Source: Theobroma cacao (lineage: Eukaryota; Streptophyta; Magnoliopsida; Malvales; Malvaceae). From it: a stretch of DNA of 64,000 nucleotides. Under the pieces are notes generated by a model. The model saw nothing but the letters and a program-made list of their open reading frames with translations. It searched no databases and had not been told where the DNA came from. The position numbers and the translations under genes are program-made. Positions 24,616 to 36,478 of this stretch are shown here, one piece after another; positions within the stretch are counted from its first letter, which is position 1, and every line of letters starts with the position of its first letter. The DNA is taken from NCBI RefSeq assembly GCF_000208745.1, contig NC_030851.1:16852688-16916687 (forward strand), given 5' to 3'.

Positions 24616-25505
24616 TAATAACTCTATTATATAAAGTTATTTTTAACACATTTTAGGGACTTTAGCAGCTAGACCTTTGAGTTTTAGGTTCGGATTTGAG
24701 CATTTTAGTTATTTTTTGTAATTAAGTTAGATTACATGTTGAATAGTTAAATTAAGTTAATTTAATTTAATTTAATTTAATTTTACTTTATTTTAGTTTA
24801 ATTTACTCTAAGAAGAGTTACTGTTGATTTCTCTCATGGTTATGTGCAGGATATGTGATGAGCAAGGTGAAGCATGGTGAAGGTATCACTTGTACATGTT
24901 GCAATAATTTAAAGATAACTTAAGCAGAAGAAGTCCAATTGATATTATATTTAATTCATTGGAAAGTTAAGAGAATGAACTACAACTTTCATGTTTATCA
25001 CTTCACCAAGTTCAAATCAGATTGAGGTGAAAATCACATCCAAAAATAATAGATAGATGCAAACTACACAAGGTAGCATGGCAATTAAGGCCATGGCGCT
25101 AAGGGGACCACCATCGCAGTGTTGGAAGCTTGCGCCAGCGAAGCTAAGCTAGATGGGTGCATCATACCAATGGCCAAGAGTACAGCACCAAAGCGCTATC
25201 AAAGCTTGTCATGGCAAGACGATGCCAAGAAATCATGGTCGCGACACTACACAGGTTTCCCAAATTAAAAAGTCTGACGAGAAATTGGAAAGTAGAGCAT
25301 CTTGAACATATTTAAGGGACTTTTTGAGAGCATTAAGGAGAAAGCAGCAGTTTCTCTGGAGAATTGAAGCTAAGAATCAAGCAAGAATTCAAGATCAATT
25401 GAGAGAGATTCGAGATTCACGAGGATTCAATACTAGTTTATTTCTCTCATTTCGTGTTATTTTCTTGTTTTGAATTTATTGTTAAAGTTCTTTAGATTGT
25501 TTTTA
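24616..25505 (+). repeat. Athila-type LTR piece 0 (5' part)
   Basis: It starts TAATAACTCTATTATATAAAG and is collinear with the first 890 bp or so of the next LTR copy. It stops at TTCTTTAGATTGTTTTTA, where a fresh LTR start (TGATAACTC) takes over. A (TTTAA)n run is at 24755-24783. Confidence 0.75.
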
Positions 25506-27142
25506 TGATAACTCTATTATAAAGAGTTATTCTAACACATTTTGGGGGCTTACGTAGCTAGACTTTTGACTTGTAGGTTCAAATTGTAGCATTTTAGGTG
25601 TTTTTCTAGTTTAAGTTTGATTACATGTTGAGTAGCTAATTTAAGTTATTTTAGTTAAATTTTATGTTGTTTTGTTTTAAATTACTTTAAGAGTAGTTAT
25701 TTCTGGTTTTTTTTATGGCTTTTGTAGGAAATTTGATGAAAAAGACTCAGTTGATGAAAATCTATGCAAGTATGGTGATGGCTTTATTCAAATATGTTGT
25801 TGTATTTTCACCATATCTCTCTATACAGAACTTCAAATAAAGCGATTCTTAAACCACTGGAACACTAAGAGAAAGAGCTACAACTTTTATGTTTACACTT
25901 CAACTAGTTTTGACTAGATCATGGTCAAAATATTTGTCTAATTTGGAGCCCTGCAGTAGTATGCATGGACTAAACATGATGTGGTATTTGGAGCATATCA
26001 TTCACTCCAAAAGTCCAATTGACATGATTCTTGATCCATTAGAAATTTAAGAGATAGGGATAAAACTTTCATGTTTACTACTTTACCCAGTTCAAATCAT
26101 ATCAATGTGAAAATTTTGTTGGATGTTGCTTGACAAATGTAATTCTACATAAGGCAGTAGGGCGATTGAGGTTGAGGCGCTAAGCTACTCATGGCTGTGG
26201 CGTTGAAGGAAGCACCATCGCAGTGTTGGAAATTTATGGCCACGGCACTAGGCTAGATGGGTGCATCATACAAAAACCCAAAAGCATGGCATCGTTGTGC
26301 TACCAAAGTCTGTCTTGGCACCGCAGCCCAAGAAATCATGGCCATGGCGCTACCCCGAATTTCCAAAAATAAAAATTTAATGAAATTTTGGAAATGGGGT
26401 TACTTGGAGCCTATTTAAGGGACCTTCTTTAGACGTTTAAAGGAAGAGGCAGCAAGCAACTATTCTGGGGATTTTGAGCCAAGAACAAACCAAGAAAATA
26501 AGAGAATTTGAGAGAGAATTGAGATTGCAAAGCTTCAACACTTAGTTTCTTTCTCTACTTTTGTGTTTCTTTTATTTTCTTTGACTTGGATTCATGGCTA
26601 AATTTCTTTAGATATTATTTGTATTAGTTATTATGAGCTAAATTATCTTTCTAGCATTGTGGTGGATTTTAACATATAATTTAAATATTTGTTTCTCTTT
26701 TATTTATTATGAATGGGTATAGTTTTGCTCATTTAAATTTGTTCTTAATGTTTTTCATTACTTGGCCAACAATTAATTGATTTGTGAATCTAATTGAGAC
26801 TTGATAAAGAAATTTTAGATTGGACCAAGGTTTGAATAGTGTATGTTCACGCACTTAGGTGATTTGATTCATGATTCGGATAGACATACGCCACTTGCCA
26901 CACATAACCAAATTAGAACAGTAGCCTAATGAACCTTATTTAATATAGACATATAATGACCCAATTAAGTTAGGTATTTGTGCAAGCCTCTCGATGGAGA
27001 CTTAGATATAGCTATGGATTCTAGGTTAGTAAAACCACCCATGAATGTAAATAATAAGAGAAGCTGGTATTAGATGAAGTGTTGAATGAATCCATAATCC
27101 TAGGTTTTAGTTTATAGCCTTTTTGAAGTAATTTAAATTTCT
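25506..27142 (+). repeat. Athila-type LTR piece 1 (3' end missing)
   Basis: It starts TGATAACTCTATTATAAAGAGTT. It has a TATTTAAGGGACC promoter-like block near 26411 and runs to the CATAATCCTAGG block near 27097. It lacks the conserved LTR end and passes directly into piece 2 near 27142. Confidence 0.75.
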
Positions 27143-28913
27143 ATGAGTTATTTTGACACATTTTGGGGACTTAAGTAGCTAGACTTTTGAGATTGTAGGT
27201 TTGGATCATAGCATTTTAAGTGTTTTCCTAGTTTAAGTTTGATTACATGTTGACTAATTAATTTAAGTTATTTTAGTTAAATTTTATGTTATTTTGTTTT
27301 AAATTACTTTAAAAGTAGTTATTGGTGGTTTCTTTTATTACTTTTGTAGGAAATTTGCTGAAAATCTGTGCAAGTATGGTGATAGCTTTATTCATATATG
27401 TTGCAGTATTTTTACCATATCTTTCTATACAGAACTCCAAATGAAGTGATTCTTAAACTAATAGAATGTTAACAGGAAGGGCTACAACTTTTATGTTTAC
27501 CACTTTACCCAGTTCTGATTGATTATGGTCAAAATATTTGTCTAAATTGGAGCACTATAGTACTATGCATGGACTGAATATGATGTGGTATTTGGAGCAT
27601 ATCTTTTACTCCATAGGTCCAATTGACATGATTCTTAAGCCATTACAAAGTTACGAGATAGGAATAAAAATTTTGTGTTTACTACTTTGCCTAGTTCAAA
27701 TCATATCAAGGTGAAAATTGCATTGGACAATGATTGATATGATAGATGCAATTCTGCACAAGATAGCAGGGTGATTGAGGTCGCGGCACTGAGTTACTCG
27801 TGGCTACAGCGTTGAAGGAACCACCAGTACAGTTTTGGAAATTTATGGTTGTAGCACTGGGCTAGGTGGGCACATCATAAAAAAAACCCGAGAGCACAAC
27901 TCTACGACGTTGAAGAAGTAGTGCAGTGACGCCATTAAAGTCTATCACGGTGCCGAGGCGCAACCTAGAGTTATCAAAAACAAAAATTTGACAGAATTTT
28001 AGAAATTAGGTTAGTTGAAATCTATTTAAGAAACCTTTTTCAAAGGTTTAAAGGAGAAGGCAGCAAGCAACTATGCTGAAGATTTGGAGCCAAGAACAAA
28101 GGAAGAAAATAAGAAAATTTGAGAGAGAATTAAGATTGCAAAGCTTCAATAATTAGTTTCTTTCTCTACTTTTCTTTGGATATTGCTTTTATTAGATATT
28201 ATGAGCTAAACTATTTTTCTAGGATTATAGTGGATTTCAACATGTAGTTTGAATATTAGTTTCTCTTTTATTTATCATGAATGGGTATAGTTTTGCTTAT
28301 TCAAATCTATTCTTAATGCTTTTGATTGTTTGGCCAATAATTAACTAATTTGTGAATCTAATTAAGACTCGACAAAGAGATTTTAGATTAGACTAAGGTT
28401 TGAATAGTATATGTTCACATCACTTAGGTGATCTGATTCGCAATTCAAGTAGACATACATCAATTGCCATACATAGCCAAATTAGAACACTAGTTTAATG
28501 AACCTTATTTAATTTATTACTATAGACATATAGTGACCCAATTAAGTTAGGTATTTGTGCAAGCATCTCGACAGAGACTTGTACATAGCTTTGGATTCTA
28601 AGTTCATAAAATCACCCATGAATATAAATAATAGAAGAAGCTAGTGTCAGATGAATTATTGAATGAACCCATAATCCTAGGTTTTAGTCTGTTGCCTTTT
28701 CCAAGTAATTTTAATTTATGTTATTTAATTTAGTGCTTGTTTTAATTTTTTTTAATTAATTTTTTGAAAATTTTATTTACTTAAATAAGATTACTTTGTC
28801 ATAAATTTTAGTTCTTAGTAAGGATTTAGGAACAAATCTCCGTGGGAACGATACTCTCCTTCATCATTATATTACTTGTTCGATACGTGCACTTGCATGA
28901 AAATTCGACAACA
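27143..28913 (+). repeat. Athila-type LTR piece 2 (5' tip missing)
   Basis: It starts inside the hairpin region (ATGAGTTATTTTGACACATT), about 15-20 bp short of the true LTR start. It keeps a complete 3' end, CCGTGGGAACGATACTC ... GTGCACTTGCATG ... GACAACA at 28913. That end type is characteristic of Athila-class LTRs. Confidence 0.8.
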
Positions 28914-29667
28914 GGTTGCCATTGATTACGTGTCTAAATGGGTTGAAGCTACAGCACTCCCAACTAATGACTCTAGGGTGGTGTTCAACTTCTTGAAAAA
29001 TAATATCTTCACTTATTTTGTCACCCCTAAAGCTATTATCAGTGATGAAGGTTCTTATTTATGCAACAAGTATTTTAAGGCACTCTTTGCCAAATACGGA
29101 GTTAAACATAAGATTTCCACAATATACCATCCACAAACAAGTGGCCAAGAGAATTTTGGAGAAGACTATGTGTTCATCCAGAACGGATTGATTCAAGAAG
29201 TTGGATGATGCATTGTGGGCTTATAGGATTGCCTACAAAACTCCAATTAGGATATCTCCATTTATATTGGTTTTTAGTAAAGCTTGCCATCTTCCTATTC
29301 AACTAGAACATAATGCATATTAGGCCACCAAAAACTAAATTTTGATCTCTAAGCGGCTAGAGAAAAGCATCTCTTGCAACTCAATGACATGGATAAGTTT
29401 CGTTTTCAAGCTTATGAGAATACAAAAATCTACAAGGAAAAGACAAAGAGATGGCATGACAAAAAGATCATCGAACATCACTTTGAATCAAGCCAACATG
29501 TTCTCCTTTACAACTCTCGATTGAGATTATTTCCTAGAAAGTTAAAGTTTAGATGGTCTGGACCTTTCACTGTCTTGAAAGTGTTCCCTCATGAAGCAGT
29601 GGAAGTTGTTGATGAAAGCTTAAATGATAAATTCAAGGTGAATGGGCAACATCTCAAACATTATTAG
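28914..29667 (+). pseudogene. Athila integrase relic
   Basis: Immediately after the LTR end the frame reads AIDYVSKWVEA (first catalytic Asp), then TPKAIISDEG (second Asp) and YHPQTSGQ. The Glu region is corrupted (ENFGED). A frameshift follows: LDDALWAYRIAYKTPI is in another frame at about 29195-29330. The original pattern then resumes with LLQLNDMDKFRFQAYEN, KIYKEKTKRWHDKK and the C-terminal GPFTVLKVFPHEAVEVV...FKVNGQHLKHY ending at 29667. No gag, protease, RT or RNase H precedes it, so the LTR is fused straight to the middle of integrase by a large internal deletion. Confidence 0.88.
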
Positions 29668-30477
29668 GGTGGCACAATCAATCGTCAAAGATCCTCAATC
29701 ACTCTTCTCAACACCAACTGAGCTTGAGAAAGTTAAGCTGATAACTATAATTCAAAAGCTTCTTAAGAGGCAACCCAAGCTTTTTACACTTAAATTTTCT
29801 AAATCAGTTTATTTTTCTTTATTAATTATTTATTTTAGTTGTTAATAAAATTTTATTTCTTTTGCAGGTATGATTTAATTTTTATCTTAAAAAAAAAGCC
29901 AGTGACGCGGTGCCCATCTAACCTAAAACCCGTTATTTAAAAACACTTTTTCTTTCTAAAAATCTCACACATGCACTCAAACTTCTTCAATTTCTTGCCT
30001 CCAAACAAATCAAAAACCCATTCAAACTCCACCAAACCATCAGCAAACAAGTATTGCAAATTTCTCAAGTAAGTTTTCTCTCTCTTAGAAGATTTTATGC
30101 AAGTTTTAAGAATTTGTGGTTTCTTGATGATTATAATAGTTTGTTAATAGTTTTTGATGGAGGTACATGATTTATGAGTTGATTGTGCTTGGATATTATT
30201 GGGTTCTTGCAAGAGTTGAGAATTTTGATTTGGGTGACCTTGATTTTAGATTACATTGTGACTTGAATTATGGGTTAATTATTTGTCTTGATTATTAAAA
30301 TATTTGAGAGATATTATTCTTGCAATTTGGTTAAAGGATTAAGAGTTGGAGAAATTCATAATTGTGATTTTGTGATTGTAAGATTGTGGGCATTAAATAA
30401 TTGCTGTAGATTTTTTCTTAGTTTAGGTTTTGCTTTGCTTTCATTGTCGCTTGACATTTATTGCAGAAAAGTTGATA
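29668..30477 (+). other. Athila pol-ORF3 spacer
   Basis: Non-coding AT-rich sequence with a pyrimidine-rich stretch and TTGCAG at 30461-30466, a plausible splice acceptor 12 bases before the ORF3 start. Confidence 0.5.
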
Positions 30478-31518
30478 ATGGCACCAAAGAGAGCAAAACC
30501 TAGTTCGAGTATCATTCGAGTGAACAAAATTTATGTCTATGAATGCTGTCACAAAACATAATAGTTCACTCGTCAACAAAGTCCCAATTCAAGAAAGGGG
30601 TTTTGATAATGCTTTAATACACTACCTCGGGATACAAGCTCGTATCGAAGAAAGGCACTAGCAGAAATTCTATGCCCAACTAGAAGCTATCGTAATCCTA
30701 ATGGCAAGATAACTCTATGCTAACGCTTTTGAACATTATGATGGTCTTGCTTTTGTGCAAGGTAAACAAGTACCCTTTCATAGTCAAGCCATCAATGATT
30801 TCTACAAGACTCTTGATATTGAGAACAATGGGCAATATCTGGGAAATCATCAAGATTTGAACAAATTTATCTTAGTACTTTGTGTGGAGAGTGCACAATG
30901 GAAGCTGTCAAAGGGTAAGTCGATATCCTTCAAAGCCAGTGCGATGAACGAGGATATAAAGGTGTGGCTATACTTTATAGCAACAAAGATGTTTCCATCC
31001 ACACACATTAGCAATGTTACATGGGAGAGAGCAATCATTATTTATGCCGTTATTACGAGAAAATCCATCAACATTAGCTAGGTGATCGTTAATGCCATAC
31101 TATAAATAACTTGTTCAAAACGAGATGGTCTATGGTTCCCTTCTTTGATAACCATTTTATGTGGAAGAGTTGGTGTCCACTAGGACAAGAGTAAAAAATT
31201 GTTGCATCTGAAACCACCAATTAGTGTGGGAATTATTCAGAGATATTATGATCCCTTTACCATTGGTGGTAATTCTTTCACTACACCTTGACTTAAAGCT
31301 ACTCAACCTCAAGCCCAGATTTTGACATTTCCTTAAAGAATGGAATGTTTTGAGCTCTAGTACACATAGAAAATGTCATATCAAGTGGATTGCGATCAAG
31401 CAATGAAGTAGATGTTCTGAGCAGTGCAAATTACATGGGGATGGATATGAACAACTTTCCTACTTTACCGGATCCTCCAAGCATAGGTGACAATGAGGAA
31501 GATGATGAAGAGGAGTAG
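30478..31518 (+). pseudogene. Athila ORF3 relic (plant 'putative transposon protein' type)
   Basis: It starts MAPKRAKPSSS at 30478 and is broken by stops after about 20 codons. The central domain is open at 30755-31081, with GKQVPFHSQAINDFY, WERAIIIYAVITRKSINIS and a hydrophobic WLYFIATKMFPSTH segment. This is the pattern of the uncharacterised plant retroelement domain usually annotated as putative plant transposon protein. The end at 31441-31518 has an acidic EEDDEEE tail then TAG. It probably had a Gag-like or envelope-like role in the live element, but that is unproven. The same domain appears in the SIRE element here (45595-45942). Confidence 0.75.
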
Positions 31519-33069
31519 AATCTCTCCATAAACCAGGGATGTATTCTTTTACTTTTTCTTTATTTGTTTTTATTTTTTAAATTAAGGACAATCTTGAAAT
31601 TAAAGTTTGGGGGGAGTTTGAATTTTTTTTTCTAAGCTATGGTTTTATTTCTTGTAAATTATGTTTTTATTTATTTGCTTTTAATTTTTTTAGGTTTTAA
31701 GCTTATTTAGTTGTTTATCATTTACTTTTCTTTATGTTTTATTTTAAGAATTTTAAGCTAGAGTTGATTGTGCAAATTTTCTAATGATTTCCTTATCCAA
31801 TGATAAGAAATTAGTTACTTTTTTATCTTGAGCTTTTCATAAATATAGATATTATTAGTTTGTGGTAAATTCTTATGATAAGTATTATTGTTAGGATGCA
31901 CCCGAGCATTTGGCTCATTGGTTGATGCATGATCCCCTGCCTAGAAAGCAGGGTTTGAATCCACCCTCCCTCAATTATAAAAAAAGAAAAAAGGTATTAT
32001 TGTTAGGATGTGATTTCCATTTATCGAGCACCATGTCTTTTGCTTAGAATTGTTGAGCATATATAGAGACAGTTAATGTTGATGTGAATTTAGGTTATGT
32101 CGTGAATTCTAGAATTTGTTTGATTCTCTATCGAGGTGAAATCCTAGACAATACTTAGTTAAGGAAATGAATTAGGCCATCTTTGGACCATTTGAGCCTT
32201 TCAAGCCTACCTTTATATACTTTTATCCCTAGTATACCCTTTTGAGCCTAATATTACCCTTTCTTTGTTAAACACCTATTTTATTTAGCCTAGCCTAAAA
32301 TAAAGTTTCAATTTTGCATCCCTCTCTCCTAAGTATGTTAATCATTTTAGGAAGTGTATTAAGCTTGGTGTTAAATAAGGTAGAAGGTGGAATTGATGAA
32401 AATGTTCAAAATGCTTAGTATTCACCCTATTGTCCATCATAGAAAGAAATAAGTTTGGGGGTGTAAAATTGTGATGAAAAGAAAAAGAAAAGGAATAAAA
32501 TGTTGAACAAAAGAAAAAGTTGGCATAAAAAAGAAGGGTGTAACTTAGAAGTATGACTAGAGCTTTATATAGGTCCTAGAATGACTATGAGCTTAAGTTG
32601 ATCGTTTGAGCCTTAAAATATCATTTATCCTACCTTGACCCTAGCCTTACATTACAAGCTTGATAAAGACCTAATAATCCTTGACTTAGTATTAATCTAC
32701 ATTAGTGGAGAGAGAGATGAAAGCAAACCTATTGGATTCTTGTACTAATTCAAATTTTGGTTTAGCATAAACATATCTGGATTACATGATATATTTTGTA
32801 AAATATTGCACACACACGAAAATGCATTTGAAAAAAAGCTTGCATTTGAATTGAAACATGAATTTGAATGATATCTATGTTTTAACTGGAGTTGAGATTT
32901 TAGGATAACATGTATGGAAATTATGGGAGATCATTCGTTTAGTGCAACCTATCTCTAGTTAGCTAGTTGTTTTCTTTATTTAAATTGTTTTTATCACTTA
33001 CATGCTTTGTTTCGTGAAGTTTTCTTTTATGTTTTCTCGAGGACTAGCAAAGTCTTAAGTTTGGGGGTG
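31519..33069 (+). other. Athila 3' interior with PPT
   Basis: Non-coding. It ends with TTAAGTTTGGGGGTG (33053-33067) against the LTR start, the standard Athila polypurine tract. A SINE sits at 31899-31993. Confidence 0.75.
31899..31993 (+). mobile_element. Short tRNA-derived SINE
   Basis: The 95-bp insert is flanked by an exact 17-bp duplication, GTATTATTGTTAGGATG, at 31882-31898 and 31994-32010. The insert has an A-box-like TGGCTCATTGGTTGATG (31910-31926) and a B-box GGGTTTGAATCCAC (about 31951-31964), at the spacing of a Pol III internal promoter. It ends in an A-rich tail (AAAAAAAGAAAAAAG). The cloverleaf around the B-box (CCCTGCCTAGAAAGCAGGG stem) is tRNA-like, but the 5' end and tail exclude a functional tRNA gene. 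Confidence 0.9.
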
Positions 33070-34663
33070 TGATAACTCTATTTTATACAGTTATTTTGTC
33101 ATATTTTGAGCATTAAATGGGCTTAGTTCTTGAGATTTAGTTTAAAAATTAGATATTTTATTTATTAACTTAGGTTAGTAAATCATGTTGGGTAAATTTA
33201 ATTCAAGCTATTTTATGTTATTTTATGATAATTTCCTATTAGTTTAGCTATTATTTAAGTTAGTATGCTGTTCTTGTAGGTGTGAAACTGAAAAGGCTTG
33301 AATCGATGAACAAAAGTTATGCAAGGTCCATTCTTCTTTTGCACATATTCTAGTATTTTGAGCGTATTTTGAGCATAATTCTTATTTTAGAAGTTCAATT
33401 GATGTGATTCTTAATTCATTGGAAAGTCAAGAGATAGTGCTAAAACTTTTATATTTACCACTTTGGCCATTTCAGCTTGGAAGAAGGAGAAAATCATGTC
33501 ACAAGTCAAAGCAATGCAGTAGGGCAGCATGTGGCAAGACAAAATATTGGGCACTGTGAACATGGATCAATGGCTGCTACAATGCCATGAAGAAGAGGTG
33601 AGCATGGGCCAAGTCAGAGAGCTTAGTGTCATGACACTGAGGGAGTGGCAACGCAACATGACACAATATCCTGGGTTTTGTGACAGTTAGACTTTTATTT
33701 TGTGTAGAATTCTAAGCCCTATTTAAAGACTCTTTCAGAGCACTTGAGAACAAAAATTAAGCTAGGTTTTCTTTAAAGAAAAAGAGCCATCAAGCAAGCA
33801 AGAAAACAAGGAAAAACTCTTGAAGATAGAAGATTGAAGACTAGATGAATCCTAGTTTTCTTTTCTTTTTTAGTTCATTTTATACTTTCTTTGTTTTATG
33901 TTGATGGTTAAACTTTTTTGGATAATTTTTTTAGTAGTTATGAGGAACTAATTTTCTTATCTAGAATTGCAATTGAATCCAACATGTAGTTTGAATTTTT
34001 AATACTCAATTTTGCTTATGATTGATAGTGTTTGAGTTGTTTATTTCAATCTCGTTCTTAATGTGTTTGATTATCTTATCACCAATTAGATAGATAGGGT
34101 AACCTAAATGGAATTGAGAAAGGGAGTTTAGTGGAAGCCTTGGATGAAATAACATATGTTCAATATCAATTTCATAAGATGATTGAATTGATTTGCATGT
34201 GAGGTAGACATACACTTGTATGTCATAAATAGCCAATATTAGAATTTAAGCTTAATGAGTCTTTCTTAATTGCAATTTGCATAAACATATAATGAATTGA
34301 TTAAAAGAGATATTTTTATAAGAAACTCAAAAGAGACTTATAAATACATTAGAATTCTAGGTTCACAACTCAATTATCTAATAAGTAGAAAGAGAGTAGA
34401 AGATATTCAAATGAAGTGTTGAGGGGATATTGTAATTCTATGTCTTGTTTGATTGATTAATTTTATTCAAACTGTGATTCTTGTTCTTAGTTTTAGTTTC
34501 TTTAATTTTTAGTAGCTTTAAAAATTTGTTGTTTAAATAAAATTAAGCTGTTTTAATTTTAGTACTTAGCAAAAACTTTTGCTACAATTCTCTGTGGGAA
34601 CGATACTCTACTTTCTATTATATTACTTGTTAACAATACATGCACTGGGTAAATCTGACAACA
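33070..34663 (+). repeat. 3' LTR of the plus-strand Athila element
   Basis: It starts TGATAACTCTATTTTATACAG after the PPT. It ends GTGGGAACGATACTC..CATGCACTGGG..CTGACAACA at 34663. Length is 1594 bp. It is clearly diverged from the LTR pieces at 24616-28913, so the 5' and 3' ends are old or come from different insertions. The next base begins copia RT sequence. Confidence 0.85.
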
Positions 34664-35951
34664 GATTTATCATATGGAACTGGTTGAACCATATCATGAT
34701 TTTTTTACATATGATGAGCCTATGAATGATAAAAATGTTGCTCAATGGCAAAAGGCCATCAAATCAGAGATGGACTCAATGTATTCTAATGGGTTATGGA
34801 CTTTAATGGATGAATCAGAAGGTGTTAAGCCAATCAGTTACAAATGGGTTTACAAAAAAAGTTAGGACCCAATGGAAAGGTAAAGACCTATAAAGGCCAG
34901 TGGCAAAAGGTTATACTCAAAAGGCTAAAATAGATTATGAGGAAACTTTTTCACCTTAGTCATGCTAAACTCTATAAAGATTCTATTATCAATTGGAGCA
35001 AACTGTGAGACCTCGACCTTTATAAGCTCGTAACTAGGTGTAGACACGATAACACGAGCCAGGGGTAATTTCGTCATTTCTTTAGCGAGCCCCTAGAAGT
35101 ATGCTTTCAAACAATATTAAGGCCTAAGTAGGCCTAAGGCATAGATGAATGATGAAAATAAGGGTAAAATGACGAAAGAAATAAAAATAATGATGATTTC
35201 CAAAGTAGGGGCAAAATGGTCATTTTCATCTCAAGTCAAAATTTTTAAGTTTTCGTGAACCCAACCATTTCTAAACCATTGCAGACTTTTTTTCAGTGTC
35301 AAAAGAGTAAAAAGATTGCACAAAGGATTGAAGGAGAACAAGCTAACTTGTTGAGGGCATTTTTGTAATTTAAGTAAAGATTGGATAAGATTTAGCTATA
35401 AATATCATTTTCTTCCAGCAGCTTCTTCATTCTCCAGTAGCTTCTTCTTCTTCTTCCTTCCATCTCACGTTTCTTTCATCCTCCATGGAAGCTTGTTTGA
35501 AACCTACATAATTTCTCACAAGCTAGCTTCAATTTTCATGCTTTTGTGCACCCTTTCATAGAACCTCTTGTGCTCTTTCACTCTTTCACTTTAAAACACT
35601 TGAAAGGTCTTACTTCCATACTTTCTCTCACTAGCTAGGTGTTTTAGAGAGAGAAAGAGGGAGCTTCTATAATAGCTTGAAAGAATTTTGAAAAGAAATA
35701 CAATTACAACCCACCAAGGTGAATGAACTTGCATTAAAATGTTTTGGGATTACGACATCTGTGTTTGATGAAATCCATTGAAATATATTATCTGTTTTTC
35801 TCTGAATTATGCATGAGAATAAGCTTTTAATGAAACATTTTGCGTGGTGGAATGCAACTGTGATGAAGCCATGTGCCCTGTGCTATGTTGATGTATTTGT
35901 ATATCTAAATATATATGTTGTGCATTGATAGTAATGTTGTTTTTAATTATA

Positions 35952-36130
35952 ACCGAGCTTGTGCGGGATGTGGGGGAGCACATGCCGATAATGATGGGTG
36001 CGGGAGTATGGATGGTGATATTGCCTGTGCACGATGTGGGGGGATGCACACAGTGGTATATCTGTGCACGATGTAGGGGGATGCACACGATGACTCCAGC
36101 TATGCATGATGTGGGGGGATGCACATGAGT
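35952..36130. repeat. GATGTGGGGGATGCACA-type minisatellite in L1 LTR
   Basis: About four imperfect units of 38-45 bp have the core GATGTGGGGGGATGCACA. Open frames on both strands through it (CMPTSC- or VGGCTQW-like) are repeat artefacts. Confidence 0.8.
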
Positions 36131-36478
36131 TGGGTGAGACGATGGTGGTTTTGGTGTTTATATATGTAAAATATATGTATATATGTTTATGCAATAAAAA
36201 GTCATGAATATGGTATATGGTTGTAATGCATGTAAAATCTTGCATGTGGAACCTTGGAAATTGCTAAATGTTTCAAGTTGATTTTGTCATTGTAGCAAAA
36301 TGGCCTTTCTTTGACATGATGAAAATTTTTCCTTGGTGTCCTATTTCTCGCTACAGCCAAAAACTCTCGAGTTTGAAGGGTTATACTGGCCTGGTTCTCA
36401 TTGCAGCGAGAAACATTCTGTTTGGCTTGCTGTTCTATTTGGTTAGTGACCCCCTTTCCATTTCTTTAGCACCATAGT

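Noticed and set aside
30850..31038. Minus-strand ORF within the Athila ORF3 relic
   Set aside because: Shadow of the plus-strand frame that carries the recognisable domain.
31899..31970. Possible tRNA gene
   Set aside because: The B-box and part of a stem are tRNA-like, but there is an A-rich tail and an exact target duplication, so it is a SINE.
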